A stretch of 64,000 nucleotides of DNA from Hormiphora californensis (GCA_020137815.1 CM035354.1:7249987-7313986); one strand, 5' to 3'; positions 1 through 11,971 are shown, counted from the first letter of the stretch. Numbers and translations: made by a program. Notes: generated by a model from the letters alone, not told the origin.

Positions 1-1
1 T

Positions 2-2272
2 GCTGCTGATGAGTTTCGTTCACTGGATATGTACAAAGCAGATACAGAGGCAATATGTGAGGCGGTAAAAAAGGTTGATTGGGAAGCTGTATTCGGTAAG
101 TGCACCACGGAAGAGCTTCCTCGAGTATTCAGGGATATATTGTTCCAGATTGCTCAGATTCATGCACCTAGGAAGAAACCGAGAAGGGGGAGGCCAAAGC
201 TTGTCAGAAAACTTTCTCGGAAAAAAAGAGCTGCGAAAGGGCGTCTCGCACTGCTCTTGGAGAAAAAGGATACTCCAATCAGTCAGATTGAAGCTCTCCA
301 AAAGAGGATCGATGTGCTTTATGGGGAAATCCGGGATGCTATCCTGGATGAGAATATAAAGCAGGAAAAACTGGCAGTTGAAAAGATCAAAACAAACGCC
401 AAGTACTTCTACAGCTACGCTAAGCGTTTCGCTGGTGACAGCAACAGTATCTCGGCGTTAACTGGAGAATCTGGCGAATTGATCACTGATAAGAAAGAAA
501 TTGTGGAAGCTTTGTCTAGGCAATTCAAGGCTGTGTTCAGTGACCCGGAGGAAGCTGACTTAAACACAGGACACGATATCACAGTTTGCGAGTCAATAAC
601 ACCTGGTGACAATGATGTTGACTTTACAGTGAAAGATATCCTAGATGCTATCAAGGAGATGAAACCGGATGCAGCTCCTGGTCCGGACGGAATACCGGCC
701 ATACTGCTGAAAAGCTGCGCTGAAGCGGTGGCACACCCACTGTACCTGATGTGGACTAGGTCGCTAGGGGAAGGTATTGTTCCATCATCGTCCAAGGTGT
801 CGCTTGTCACCCCCCTCTACAAGAAGGGTAGCAGGTCCTCAGCTGCAAATTATCGCCCTGTCTCTCTGACCGATCATACCATTAAGGTCTTCGAGAGAGT
901 CGTACGGAAAAAGCTAGTGAACCATTTTGAGAAAAATGAGCTTTTTAACGACATTCAACATGGATTTAGGCGTGGGAGAAGTTGCCTCACCCAGCTCCTA
1001 GATCACTTCGACAACATTCATAGTAATGCACTCGATGGCATGGAAACTGACTCTGTGTACCTTGATTACGCTAAGGCGTTTGACCGAGTTGATCATAACA
1101 TCTTGATTAGAAAGCTTAGAAGCTATAAGGTACATGAAGGTCTCGTGACATGGATCCAGTCTTTCCTGGAAGGAAGAGTGCAGAGAGTCACGGTGGATGG
1201 ATGTCAGTCGGAGCCTGTACATGTTAAGAGCGGAGTTCCCCAAGGGTCAGTTTTGGGACCGATGCTCTTTTTAATATATCTGAATGATATCACAACGGTT
1301 GTGTCAGGAAGTACACTGCGGTGCTTTGCAGATGACACACGAATCATGAAGAGTATTGGAGGAGAAATGGATATGAAAATACTCCAACGGGACCTGGATT
1401 CGGTTACCGAGTGGTCACTGAGAAATAACATGAAACTGCATACGGATAAGTTTGAATTCCTACTGCATGGCGTTTCACGTGACCATCTCATGCACCATCT
1501 CCCTTTTACTGCTGATATCTTGAGCTACAGCACTTCAGCAGGGCTGCTGAAACCTATGTCCTCGGTTAAGGATTTGGGCGTGCTTGTTCATTCTGATCTA
1601 ACCTGGTCCGGTCACATCGCTACCATCGCCGAAAACGCTAAGAGGAAAGCAGCCTGGGTGTTTAGTGTGTTCAGGACCAGGGATAGAGGGGTTATGGTAA
1701 CCCTCTACAAGAGCATGGTAAGAAGCCTGCTGGAATACTGCTGCCCTCTTTGGAATCCTACCAAGATCCAGGATATCCAGGTTTTAGAGGGGGTGCAACG
1801 CTCCTTCACCAGACGGATCTCTGAGTGCAAGGGGATGGATTACTGGCAGAGACTGCAATACCTGGGCCTTAGCTCCCTGCAGCGCAGGAGAGAGAGATAC
1901 TCCATTCTCCACATGTGGAAGATCATGCACGGCCTAGTCTCCAATGACCTCAAAATAAGGTTCACAACTGGAGGCCGACTTGGAGTTCGAGCTGTGGTTC
2001 CCAAATTGACCAAACTGTCCACTATGGCCAAACAGACAGCATATGACGGATCCTTTGCTGTTATGGGACCACGACTATGGAACTGTTTACCTGCAAAACT
2101 TAATCAAATTGACGAGTTCCAGGTATTCAAAGTTCAGCTGTCAAGATACCTGACGTCGTTTTCGGACTGTCCCCCAGTTACGGGATATGTACGAAGCTCC
2201 AGGAACTCTATACTAGACATGAGACTGAACGACGGGGAGTTGCAAGCAAGCGATACCCCGGTCGGAGTGTAA
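2..2272 (+). CDS. Non-LTR retrotransposon ORF2, reverse transcriptase part (5'-truncated by window edge)
   Basis: The frame is open from base 2, so the usable ORF (756 codons here) is the C-terminal part of a longer polyprotein. Any endonuclease domain would lie off the left edge. Seen: a basic, Lys-rich N-terminal stretch; the RT finger motif (NYRPVSLT); palm motif A (YLDYAKAFDRVDH); motif B (SGVPQGSVLGP); and the catalytic FADDT box at about residues 433-437 counted from the Met at 29. A thumb/C-terminal region ending in a SLEYCCPLWNP-type block follows. The layout and QHGFRRGRSC motif resemble the Jockey/CR1 group by recall. The reading frame is intact, suggesting a young or recently active copy. 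It lies antisense to RUVBL1 and probably in a RUVBL1 intron, because RUVBL1 exons 1-2 lie just to its right. No poly(A) or obvious 3' tail was identified between 2273 and 2425. Confidence 0.93.
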   Translation, partial: AADEFRSLDMYKADTEAICEAVKKVDWEAVFGKCTTEELPRVFRDILFQIAQIHAPRKKPRRGRPKLVRKLSRKKRAAKGRLALLLEKKDTPISQIEALQKRIDVLYGEIRDAILDENIKQEKLAVEKIKTNAKYFYSYAKRFAGDSNSISALTGESGELITDKKEIVEALSRQFKAVFSDPEEADLNTGHDITVCESITPGDNDVDFTVKDILDAIKEMKPDAAPGPDGIPAILLKSCAEAVAHPLYLMWTRSLGEGIVPSSSKVSLVTPLYKKGSRSSAANYRPVSLTDHTIKVFERVVRKKLVNHFEKNELFNDIQHGFRRGRSCLTQLLDHFDNIHSNALDGMETDSVYLDYAKAFDRVDHNILIRKLRSYKVHEGLVTWIQSFLEGRVQRVTVDGCQSEPVHVKSGVPQGSVLGPMLFLIYLNDITTVVSGSTLRCFADDTRIMKSIGGEMDMKILQRDLDSVTEWSLRNNMKLHTDKFEFLLHGVSRDHLMHHLPFTADILSYSTSAGLLKPMSSVKDLGVLVHSDLTWSGHIATIAENAKRKAAWVFSVFRTRDRGVMVTLYKSMVRSLLEYCCPLWNPTKIQDIQVLEGVQRSFTRRISECKGMDYWQRLQYLGLSSLQRRRERYSILHMWKIMHGLVSNDLKIRFTTGGRLGVRAVVPKLTKLSTMAKQTAYDGSFAVMGPRLWNCLPAKLNQIDEFQVFKVQLSRYLTSFSDCPPVTGYVRSSRNSILDMRLNDGELQASDTPVGV

Positions 2273-2371
2273 ACGGCGGCGAATCATCAGAAGTAACCAG
2301 AAGAAGTAAGTATATCATTCGAATTTAGTGTAAAGTAGTCACAACAAAGTTGTTGATATGAAATAGTTTCA

Positions 2372-3065
<694 letters not shown>

Positions 3066-3283
3066 TCAATACATGTAACAGGTGTTAAAAAGTGTATCAG
3101 TCAGAATTGCAAACAACACCGATGAAAAGTAAAAATATAACTGTCACACCATCTCTCTCACGCAGCACCTTGTCCCTTATTGCATGTCACACACACCACG
3201 TGATTTATCCCGACCAATCAGAGTTCACAACAGTCATGAGTCAGTTTGTGGTAAATGTAAAGGAGGGTTAGAACAAAGTTCAG

Positions 3284-3326
3284 TGACGTCACACCGGATA
3301 CCTTTGTGACGTCACTACTGACGTCA
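3284..3326. promoter_or_regulatory. Cluster of three CRE palindromes (TGACGTCA)
   Basis: Perfect TGACGTCA octamers occur at 3284-3291, 3307-3314 and 3319-3326. They sit immediately 3' of the APC2 stop codon and about 375-415 bp upstream of the RUVBL1 ATG, so they most likely form the RUVBL1 promoter region. CREB/ATF binding is family knowledge; function here is inferred. Confidence 0.55.
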
Positions 3327-3331
3327 TCATA

Positions 3332-5578
3332 TCACGTTTTGTGTTTCTTATAAACTCCACTCGAATAGCAGAGTAGTTTCTGCTTCACTTTCTTGTCCAG
3401 GAAAGCCTTAACCTCGTCCTCTGTGAGCAGACCCGCTACTGAGTCGTCTATCAGCATGGAGAGGAGCTTGTGAACTCTCTCAACAGTTATCTGAGAGGGA
3501 GAGGGGTTTGGTAGGGAAACAGATAACAAACGGCTTAAATAACTTCAAATACACAACAATCACCATGCAAATATCATGCATATATCATACTTTCATGATG
3601 TCCAACAAATATAGTTACCTGTCCTGACTGGTTGATGAGGCCCATAACAAAGTTAGTATAACTCTCCAACTCCTCCTGTCGAATCTGTTCAATCTTAACC
3701 ATAGCACTATCCATCTCTTCCACAACTCTAGATCTCGTTGTCCCTGCACTCTCCCTCACTTCGAACATGTCCTTTGTTGTCTCTTTTAGCACCCCATTAG
3801 TTACCCAAAAAGATAGCTTCTTTCTCGCCATAACCAGCGGTATTCCTACCTCTGTCGAGATGGTTTCCGCGTGGCACCTCTCTCGTTCTTCAAATAGTGA
3901 AATTATTGTAGCTTGGAGGGGTGAAACAGTGAATGAGATGGTGCGTCCCTCAAATTCAAGATCCAAATCCACGAAGCCGAGATTGTACCGCCATTCTAGA
4001 GCACGGGACCGCTTTAGCTCCGAGAAAACCTTCTGGTAATCCCCCTCGAGATACTTTTGAAGGGGCTTGAAAACAAGCATTTCCTCTTTCCTGAGATTAG
4101 GCCAGAATACATGAGATATGATTATGATATTGATATCAAATGGAGCTGGTTCAGATATCTGATCGGATATATTTGAATGTGTCCGTCTAGAGTCCACCAC
4201 ATCTTGCAACATTATCTGGCATTGCGCCAGATCCTCCCCGAATGCTATTTTTAGCAACTCAAGACCCCTCATCTCGCTAGCAATATCATAGTCCGCTGTG
4301 GAGAGAATCTTATCTGCTACCAAGTTCCGGTATTCCTTTATAAAGAGATCTGCACTCCCATAAATAGTACACAAAGTGCTAACAATCTCCCCTGATTTAC
4401 TAGACGGAGTAGCCTCGGCTGGCATGTCTCTAGTTGGGGGCACCCACTCCTCCCACCCCTCTGTTTCAAGATCACTATCAGTATGGGCTTGAAACAGCAC
4501 CGATTTACCTAGCTCCCGTCCTAACTCTTGGCTACTGAGGAGAGCCCCCAAGATACACCTTATCGTATCCTCCCGGGCCTTCAGGTACTTCCGAAGGGGC
4601 AGGCATACCTGCTCCAGAACAACCCCACTGGGATCAATGTACCTGAGTACCTTTATTGCTGATGAGTATTGTGTGATTATATCATCAGTGTTAGCTCCAG
4701 GATGTAACAATCTCCCAACCAGGGTACTTCGAGCACTGTCCACCAACTCAGCTCTACTGCTGTGAACCTCCCCCAGACACTCTTTAATATCGGACACAGC
4801 GCCATGGGAGTCCGGGTAATCCACCATAATCTCAAACAGATCGCTGATCCGGGTGGATGCTATTGTTTTGTAGACTAGAAAGTGGATGCGCTGCTTCCAA
4901 CCTTGGATATCCACTGCAGGCGGGTGGGTACAAACCAGGTGGATAAACGGGAGAACAGACTCGTCCACCCACTCTAACACTCCGCTAATAATACTCCTGT
5001 CAAGGGCCTGTCCTGCGAAGTTCTCGCTGATGTAATCTTTGATCCGCATGTGTACAACGTGTAGGACAGCCTCACTTGCCAGCGCTTCGAACAGTCCTAA
5101 ATCTCCCAAACATTGGTTCACTTTATCAAACTGCGGACCTGCACACCCGGCCTCAAAAGCCCTCATTCCTGTTTCATAGAACATTCTACAGGCCCCCCTC
5201 AGGTCCTCCTTCCCAGCTAGTAGAGCAACACGGAGATGTGCAAGGCAGGTACGTCGTGAGAAACCCTCATCAAGATCTTCAATAAGAGCAAATACCCGAG
5301 ATAGTGCTCCGATCTCCTCGCCCAGGTACAGAACAGCTGCCTCAAATGAACAGGAGAAGACCTCCTCAAATCGTGACATGACTTGAGTTTTGAAAGTAAT
5401 ACTTGACCTTCACCCCATACCAGGAACCGATACATTTCCGGACGGGGAACCCAAGATTTTCCAAGATATCAACGTGCTTTCTACACGTACCCTCAGCAAT
5501 TTCACCCTTTTGGATTGGTGGGGTGAGATGGGAGACGAGCCATCGCCAGGAGCCCTCTGCTTCAACTGATACCGCCAT
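3332..5578 (-). CDS. ANAPC2: Anaphase-promoting complex subunit 2 (cullin-like)
   Basis: Scaffold cullin of the APC/C E3 ligase, which binds APC11 and E2 through its C-terminal half. Model: exon 1 5491-5578 (MAVSVEAEGSW...EIAE), exon 2 3619-5381, exon 3 3332-3490; phases are 1 and 0, giving about 669 residues (vertebrate about 820). The small first exon is inferred: donor GTACGT at 5490 and acceptor AAG at 5382 join in frame. If wrong, translation could start at Met 5379. Family signatures seen: HPGANTDDIITQYSSAIKVL, IDPSGVVLE, IYGSADLFIKEYRNL, the cullin-homology segment around FWPNLRKEE, a winged-helix region (HAETISTEVGIPLVMARKKL), and a C-terminal APC2 domain ending LCYSSGVYKKHK. Its stop lies 422 bp from the RUVBL1 start, and SHQ1 ends 267 bp upstream of its ATG. 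Confidence 0.93.
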
Positions 5579-5845
5579 GGGACAGCTACATGGGAAATGG
5601 TAGAGGTTAGTTAGCTCGACAAACGGGACACTGGGCAGGGGTAGGGACTAGGGGCTAAATGAGAAAGTGGTTAATTAGGCAAGAAACGGCTCAGTGGCAT
5701 TAATAGAGACATGTTGGTGTAAAAACAAAATATTTGGTTTAATTTAAAACAAAATAAAATAACTTTAAAACATTAAAAAGTGTCACCCCACACATCACTC
5801 CCACACAGTCAAAGAACACCCAAACTAAAATCTTAATGTGGCTGT

Positions 5846-7266
5846 CTAATTCAGTTCCTCGATCAAGCAAGTTGGTGGCTTATTTTTCTCCAGATCCAGA
5901 GATTTCACAGTCATAGCAAGGGACTCCATCTCTTTATCATTGTCTGCTCCTTCATCAACTAAATCATCCGTATCATCCTCAGACTCACTACTATCACTAA
6001 GCTCAGAAGAAGAAGAAGTATACTCATCACTGCTGCTCTCCTCTTCAGAATCTGACTCCTCCTCTCCCAATTCCATCAGCTTCTCAAACTGTTTCAAGGG
6101 CAGGGGCAGGTCAGACTTTGTAACCTTCATATCCCTCAAAGCGGCTTGTAACTTTGTGATGTGCTTGTCACTGACATGCTGAATCCACACACAGAATTCC
6201 TTCACAAATACAGCGTTGTGGAGGTAGAAAAACTCGTGGGTTCTGAGGGTGTTGTAGAGACCAAGGAGAGTGGATAGAATAGCACTCCTACCGCCACTCA
6301 CAACCTCTCTCAAGTCAGATAGTACTTTGGAACAGAGATCGAAATTCCTGTAAAGCGGGAAGGTGAGTGCTCGAGTGAAGGATAGCACCGCTGCACTGTG
6401 AAGGGTCGGTCCAGTTGATAGCCATGACAGTTGGGTGCTCAGTTTGCTAATAGACCACGCTGATTCAACAGTTTCCCGACCCTGAGTGTGTCGCAACTCA
6501 AACAAGTATGCGAACAGCAAGTCAAAGAGGCCGATCATAACCTGTGACATTTGGGATTTGGTAACGGGAGTAAGACTTGTTTTAGTCAGTTCCACTAACA
6601 GTTCTTGCTCGTTGTTGATTGATGGCGGGATAAACGGGGTACTGACCACATCACCAACATATTCGTTTGGTCCCAAGAAATCATTTAGATAGTGCTCCAT
6701 GTCAAATCTTCTCTGGAGGTCCTCTAGCATCAGAAGTAATCTCTCTTCTGGCTGAGTTGTGTCTGGATCAGATAGGTCAACTAAATCTGGATACTCGTCA
6801 AGAAACCTTGTGTAGACACCAGAGTGGTTGTTCGCAAATCCATAACTCACAGCCGTGTCTATTGTGTTTTGCTACAATCTGTTGATCCCATTCCCATTCA
6901 AACTCATCAGGTATTTCTAAAGGGGAGTCACTCGAGACGACTTCTATTTTAGGAGTGGTAGGGTTTGATTGTTTCGGTGCAAGAAGCTTGGTAATCATGT
7001 CCAGATCAGTGAAGTGTTCTCCAGGGATTTTCTTAGGAATTTTAATAGCGACTATCACCAGAGTCAACATCGTACTTGGCGCTTTCTGAGCCGTCTTCTA
7101 CAAGTTCTTGATTAAAATTAAGTCGTAAATAGTACGGTTTGAGGTAGAATTTGAATTCTGTACCCTCGATAAACATCTCTGAAGTTGAGATTTTGACATA
7201 AGGAATGTGAAGAGTCAGTAGAATGTGGTTGTCCTCTTGAGTGATCTTAAACTTCGGTGTCAACAT
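5846..7266 (-). CDS. SHQ1: SHQ1, H/ACA ribonucleoprotein assembly chaperone (two apparent frameshifts)
   Basis: SHQ1 chaperones dyskerin before H/ACA RNP assembly. The N-terminal CS (HSP20-like) domain is 7266 to about 6960 (MLTPKFKITQED, KFYLKPYYLRL, PGEHFTDLDM). It is followed by an EFEWEWDQQ acidic linker, the SHQ1-specific helical domain (YGFANNHSGV, NVES-type TVESAWSISKL, FPLYRNFDL, EFCVWIQHV), and a Ser/Asp/Glu-rich tail ending CLIEELN. The gene appears intronless. The conserved protein needs two changes of frame: an extra base near 7054-7057 (between YDVDSG and VAIKIPKK) and another near 6867-6871 (an AAAA run between WDQQI and TAVSYGF). Without them the frame stops early. The total length of 1,421 nt is two bases over a multiple of three, consistent with two single-base insertions. 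Confidence 0.9.
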
Positions 7267-7351
7267 TTTGTCAGCTAAAGATCGGGATGTTCATGTGTTA
7301 AAATTAGAATGAGCTGCGAAGGCACTGCTGCACGTGCCAACTGAGTTGTAG

Positions 7352-7569
7352 ACAAATTAAATGCAGGAAATAGCTGCTAGAAAATCGCTGCAGTATCCCG
7401 CACTGCGAGGGTCCTGTAGCATATGCAAAAATCGCTTGGCATAGGCTGCTGGCTCATGACTGGATCATGGATGCCCTCTAACACGACCAACATCAGGGTC
7501 TCAGATATCAAAATGCACACCACGATTAGTCACAGAGTGAGCCTATTAAGTAAAAAGTGGTACAACATC
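7352..7569. repeat. 218-bp direct repeat, left copy
   Basis: This segment recurs at 9932-10149 (offset 2,580 bp) with one noted difference (CTCATGACTGG against CTCATGGCTGG). The two copies bracket a LINE fragment and a satellite array. They do not start TG or end CA, so they are not typical LTRs. They look like a unit of a larger duplicated or tandem repeat. Confidence 0.85.
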
Positions 7570-8260
7570 TATCTATCTATCTACGGAGTGCCTGGGCTTG
7601 CCAACGGCAAGCCCCCAAGGGACTATCGCAAAGCGATTTCGCCGGCACTAGGAGAATAGCCCCCCTCCCCTCCCCCACCATCAGGAACTGACCACAGGAC
7701 AGGGTCCATTATAGGTGGCTTCGGGTTCGGGAGGCTAGACTCCAGAGAGAACCAGTCTCTTGGTTCTTCTATCCTGAGTCTTGGATCCAGTCTCTTGGTT
7801 CTTCTATCCTGAGTCTTGGATCTTTGACTCTTACACACTGCGACAGGCGGGGATGTGTTCTTCTAGTCTTTATCTTGGTTTTTTAGTATATTTGTTTTCT
7901 CGATTAGTTTGATGGCTACCGCAGTGTGGTTAATTATCGTTTTGCCTAGGTCTTTGTATGAAGTTTTGCCGCTTAGTCTCATTCTTTCTGCTACCAGGAT
8001 TTCACATTCACAGATTAGGTGTTTCGCATTTTCATTTGTTTTAGTGCATAGACTGCATATGGCCGTGTTGGATTTCCCAATCTTCTTGAGGTAGCTGTTG
8101 AACGGGCCTATGTTGGTGATCAGATGTACTATGGTTCTATATTTTTTCCTTTGTTTGTCGTACAGTGCCATCTTTTTTGTTAGTGAGTTCCATGTTGATT
8201 CACTAGTTACTGTATTCCTTGTGTGCTTCCCTCCATTTGCTAGAAATTGATTCATGGTTT
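7570..8260 (-). mobile_element. 5'-truncated non-LTR retrotransposon, 3' end with (TAGA)n tail
   Basis: On the minus strand an ORF C-terminus (stop at 7863) is followed by about 290 bp of 3' UTR with GC-rich hairpin sequence (GGGGGCTTGCCGTTGGCAAG). It ends in a TAGATAGATAGATAGAT tail that abuts the 218-bp repeat. A simple-repeat 3' tail with 5' truncation is typical of I/R1-type LINE insertions. The right boundary, near 8260-8278, is approximate and abuts the satellite array. Confidence 0.75.
7863..8255 (-). pseudogene. C-terminal fragment of LINE ORF2 (zinc-knuckle-like end)
   Basis: About 130 codons without the RT domain. The motif GPFNSYLKKIG followed by CSLC-x9-H-x4-C (CSLCTKTNENAKHLICEC) is the conserved tail after RT/RNase H in R1/Jockey-like LINEs. 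It starts abruptly and is embedded in repeats, so it is a dead fragment. Confidence 0.8.
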
Positions 8261-8278
8261 TTGTTTTGGCTATTTCAG

Positions 8279-9931
8279 GTTTATTTTAGATCTAGATCTT
8301 GAAATAGTTATTCAACCAGATAGTATTTACTCAACAATTAGTATCTGTATGCCTGCAGGAGCAGCGTACCTGCAAAGCAGTATCGGGGGAGTAGTTTTGC
8401 TACTAAGGTAGGATGTTCATGTTGGGATTTTAATTAGTACTGCAGATAGTGCGTGACCTACATCGCAGATATTTCTATCTCTCTGCAGAGAGAGCGAGAG
8501 AGAAAGAGAGATCAGAATTCTAGAGAATGGGACTGGAAAATGCTAGACGGGGATGGTTGAAACTCAGTGGAGTGAGAGTAGGGATTAAAAAATATCGGAG
8601 GTTTATTTTAGATCTAGATCTTGAAATAGTTATTCAACCAGATAGTATTTACTCAACAATTAGTATCTGTATGCCTGCAGGAGCAGCGTACCTGCAAAGC
8701 AGTATCGGGGGAGTAGTTTTGCTACTAAGGTAGGATGTTCATGTTGGGATTTTAATTAGTACTGCAGATAGTGCGTGACCTACATCGCAGATATTTCTAT
8801 CTCTCTGCAGAGAGAGCGAGAGAGAAAGAGAGATCAGAATTCGAGAAAATGCTAGACGGGGATGGTTGTAACTCAGTGGAGTGAGAGTAGGGATTAAAAA
8901 ATATCGGAGGTTTATTTTAGATCTAGATCTTGAAATAGTTATTCAACCAGATAGTATTTACTCAACAATTAGTATCTGTATGCCTGCAGGAGCAGCGTAC
9001 CTGCAAAGCAGTATCGGGGGAGTAGTTTTGCTACTAAGGTAGGATGTTCATGTTGGGATTTTAATTAGTACTGCAGATAGTGCGTGACCTACATCGCAGA
9101 TATTTCTATCTCTCTGCAGAGAGAGCGAGAGAGAAAGAGAGATCAGAATTCTAGAGAATGGGACTGGAAAATGCTAGACGGGGATGGTTGAAACTCAGTG
9201 GAGTGAGAGTAGGGATTAAAAAATATCGGAGGTTTATTTTAGATCTAGATCTTGAAATAGTTATTCAACCAGATAGTATTTACTCAACAATTAGTATCTG
9301 TATGCCTGCAGGAGCAGCGTACCTGCAAAGCAGTATCGGGGGAGTAGTTTTGCTACTGAAGGTAGGATGTTCATGTTGGGATTTTAATTAGTACTGCAGA
9401 TAGTGCGTGACCTACATCGCAGATATTTCTATCTCTCTGCAGAGAGAGCGAGAGAGAAAGAGAGATCAGAATTCGAGAATGGGACTGGAAAATGCTAGAC
9501 GGGGATGGTTGTAACTCAGTGGAGTGAGAGTAGGGATTAAAAAATATCGGAGGTTTATTTTAGATCTAGATCTTGAAATTAGTTATTCAACCAGATAGTA
9601 TTTACTCAACAATTAGTATCTGTATGCCTGCAGGAGCAGCGTACCTGCAAAGCAGTATCGGGGGAGTAGTTTTGCTACTGAAGGTAGGATGTTCATGTTG
9701 GGATTTTAATTAGTACTGCAGATAGTGCGTGACCTACATCGCAGATATTTCTATCTCTCTGCAGAGAGAGCGAGAGAGAAAGAGAGATCAGAATTCTAGA
9801 GAATGGGACTGGAAAATGCTAGACGGGGATGGTTGAAACTCAGTGGAGTGAGAGTAGGGATTAAAAAATATCGGAGGTTTATTTTAGATCTAGATCTTGA
9901 AATAGTTATTCAACCAGATAGTATTTACTCA
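8279..9931 (+). repeat. Tandem satellite array, unit about 309-324 bp, five full units plus partial
   Basis: The landmark TTATTTTAGATCTAGATC recurs at 8281, 8603, 8912, 9234, 9555 and 9879, giving periods of 322, 309, 322, 321 and 324 bp. Each unit holds an AGATCTAGATCT core, a CTGCAGGAGCAGCGTACCTGCA palindrome-like stretch and a GAGAGAGCGAGAGAG tract. Units are nearly identical and differ mainly by a 13-bp indel (TAGAGAATGGGAC present or absent), so homogenisation is recent. Short ORFs of 68-77 codons recur only because the unit repeats; I do not call them genes. Confidence 0.93.
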
Positions 9932-10149
9932 ACAAATTAAATGCAGGAAATAGCTGCTAGAAAATCGCTGCAGTATCCCGCACTGCGAGGGTCCTGTAGC
10001 ATATGCAAAAATCGCTTGGCATAGGCTGCTGGCTCATGGCTGGATCATGGATGCCCTCTAACACGACCAACATCAGGGTCTCAGATATCAAAATGCACAC
10101 CACGATTAGTCACAGAGTGAGCCTATTAAGTAAAAAGTGGTACAACATC
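9932..10149. repeat. 218-bp direct repeat, right copy
   Basis: Second copy of 7352-7569. It follows directly on a truncated satellite unit (junction CTCAACAAATTAAATG), so the array breaks into this sequence at 9931/9932. Confidence 0.85.
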
Positions 10150-10381
10150 AAAATGTCTAGAGTAGTTTCGCATCATCGCCGAAATTTTAACTCCGTTTCA
10201 CGTTTTTTAAAGTTTGAACAAAATTTTTGAAGTTTCAAAAAAATTTTTGACCCGATTTTGGCGGCGCGGCGTCAACATTACATGTGACGCGCAAATCATG
10301 AACTAACGCCGCGCAACTGCGCGTGCACAATTTTCGAAATTTTTGAAATGAAACTTTTTTCGAAATCTCGCACTTTTTTAA

Positions 10382-11470
10382 AGGGCGCCGTTACGATCTG
10401 GGTGTTTGGTTGAAAAGCGCTGCCTTATCCCGGGGGCCAGCAACGTTTGCCAAGGTGTTTGGTGGCCTGTTTACAGGTGCGCGCTGCCAAAAAAGTTGAT
10501 TCACTAAAATGGCTCTAACCGCCAAACCACTCAACCGTTTTGGCTAATTCAAAGTTTATCTGGTAGGAAATGTCAAGGCCTAACCCCAACCCAAACCCCA
10601 GCCCTAACCCTAACTTGTCAAGGACTCTTCAGTGAGTGTGTGTTTGAAGGACAGCTAATTTATTATTTATTTATTACCGAATCTGTGTGTATGTGTTTGT
10701 GATTGTCTGTTTGTCTGTGAATGTGTTTGTACGTGTGTTAGTATGTTTTTGTATTAACCGTTTTGTATTGACTGCTGATGTTGTGTTTTGCGTCTGTGAC
10801 TTTGTGTATTCTGTTTAATCTGTTTTTATGTTTGTCTGCTTGTTTTGTTAGTTCGTTGCCTTGTTTTCTATAACCCCTTGTTCCTCGTATTTTGTGCATC
10901 TAATGCTACTAGGATGTGTATCACTGTCTCTAAGTATTGTTTAAACCGCTTTAGGAAACCGCTGATGTGAACTGTATATTTTCACCTCTCAGCCTTGTAT
11001 CACTTTATTAGTGTATGGTGTAAGAGCGGGACGAAGTTATATATTAATTGTGTGACTTTGTGATAAATTGTGCGTAAACTTAAACTTAAACTTAAACTTA
11101 ACCCCACTTTAGCCCTAACCCTAAAAAACCGTTTGTCAGCACTCTCCAAACACCCAGATTTTAACGCTGGCCTTTTTTAAACTGACCAGACCGGAAAACG
11201 TTAAAATCTGGGTGCCTTTCATTGCTAACAATTCGTAGTTTTGGCGCGCGCGACGGGTTAGGGCTATCCGTTAGGGTCTGGTTAGGGTTTGGTTTGGGGT
11301 TATCGGTTAGGGCTATCGATTCTCTATCTGATACCGTTTAGTTTACTCAAATCGGCCATGTGGTTCCATGGCTATAGCCGTTTGAAAAAAGTCGGTTTAA
11401 GTATACTCTTTTGGTAGCGCGCACCTGTAAACAGGCTACAAGGCACCCAGATTATAATCGCGCCCGACCA
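10382..11470. mobile_element. Degenerate foldback/MITE-like element with telomere-like words
   Basis: The ends are imperfect inverted repeats (GGGCGCCGTTACGATCTGGG at 10383 against the reverse complement of CCCAGATTATAATCGCGCCC ending near 11470). Inside them CCTGTTTACAGGTGCGCGCT near 10467 pairs with the reverse complement near 11415-11434. A nested palindrome (CACCCAGATTTTAACG / CGTTAAAATCTGGGTG) lies at about 11149-11213. Short CCCTAA/TTAGGG-type words occur at about 10577-10616, 11101-11123 and 11257-11310, but not as a regular array. No transposase ORF was seen. The flank from 10150 to 10381 is AT-rich with no gene. Confidence 0.55.
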
Positions 11471-11971
11471 GACCTGAGACCGCCCTTTTTTCGCGTTTCA
11501 CGTCATATCTCCACTCTCTGAAGTCTGATAAGAAAGAGGCATCAAATTTGGAGGTTAGGAAAAACATGTTGAGTTCTTCCTAATCTCCAAATTTGAAGTC
11601 TTAATCTTACCAGAAACCGGAAGTATGTCATATATTAATTCTGTCAAATCGGGGGGGTGGGCCGCGGGGCGAAGCGAATAGATTTAAATAATCCGAATTC
11701 CGACTCGTTCGTTTTTAAAGTACTAGCAAAACTGGGGCGATCGTACCGATCGCAAATAGAGGGATCTGTTTCCATATTTTTCTCGATGTCTCTCTCTTTT
11801 TTATCTCTCTGTCTCTCTGCGGCCTCTCTGTCTATTTCTCTCTCACTTATGCTATATGCTATGCGATGTGATCCCTCTCTTTTCCTCTCTCTCTCTCTTT
11901 CTCTCCCTTTTATGTTTGTGATGTGACCCCTCTAGTTCGCAAGCAGTTCTCTAGCACTTGTGATACGTGAT
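11471..11971. other. Intergenic, CT-rich; no gene seen
   Basis: Contains a G-run (CGGGGGGGTGGGCCGCGGGG near 11650) and a polypyrimidine/CT-rich stretch at 11780-11910. Short open frames here are low-complexity and lack any recognisable family. Confidence 0.6.

Noticed and set aside
7352-10149. LTR retrotransposon bounded by the 218-bp direct repeats
   Set aside because: The repeats lack TG...CA ends, the interior has no gag/pol of LTR type, and it consists of satellite plus a non-LTR fragment in the opposite sense.
8527-10230. Repeated short ORFs (68-77 codons) in the satellite units
   Set aside because: They recur because the DNA unit repeats, have no recognisable domain and are broken by the indel differences between units.
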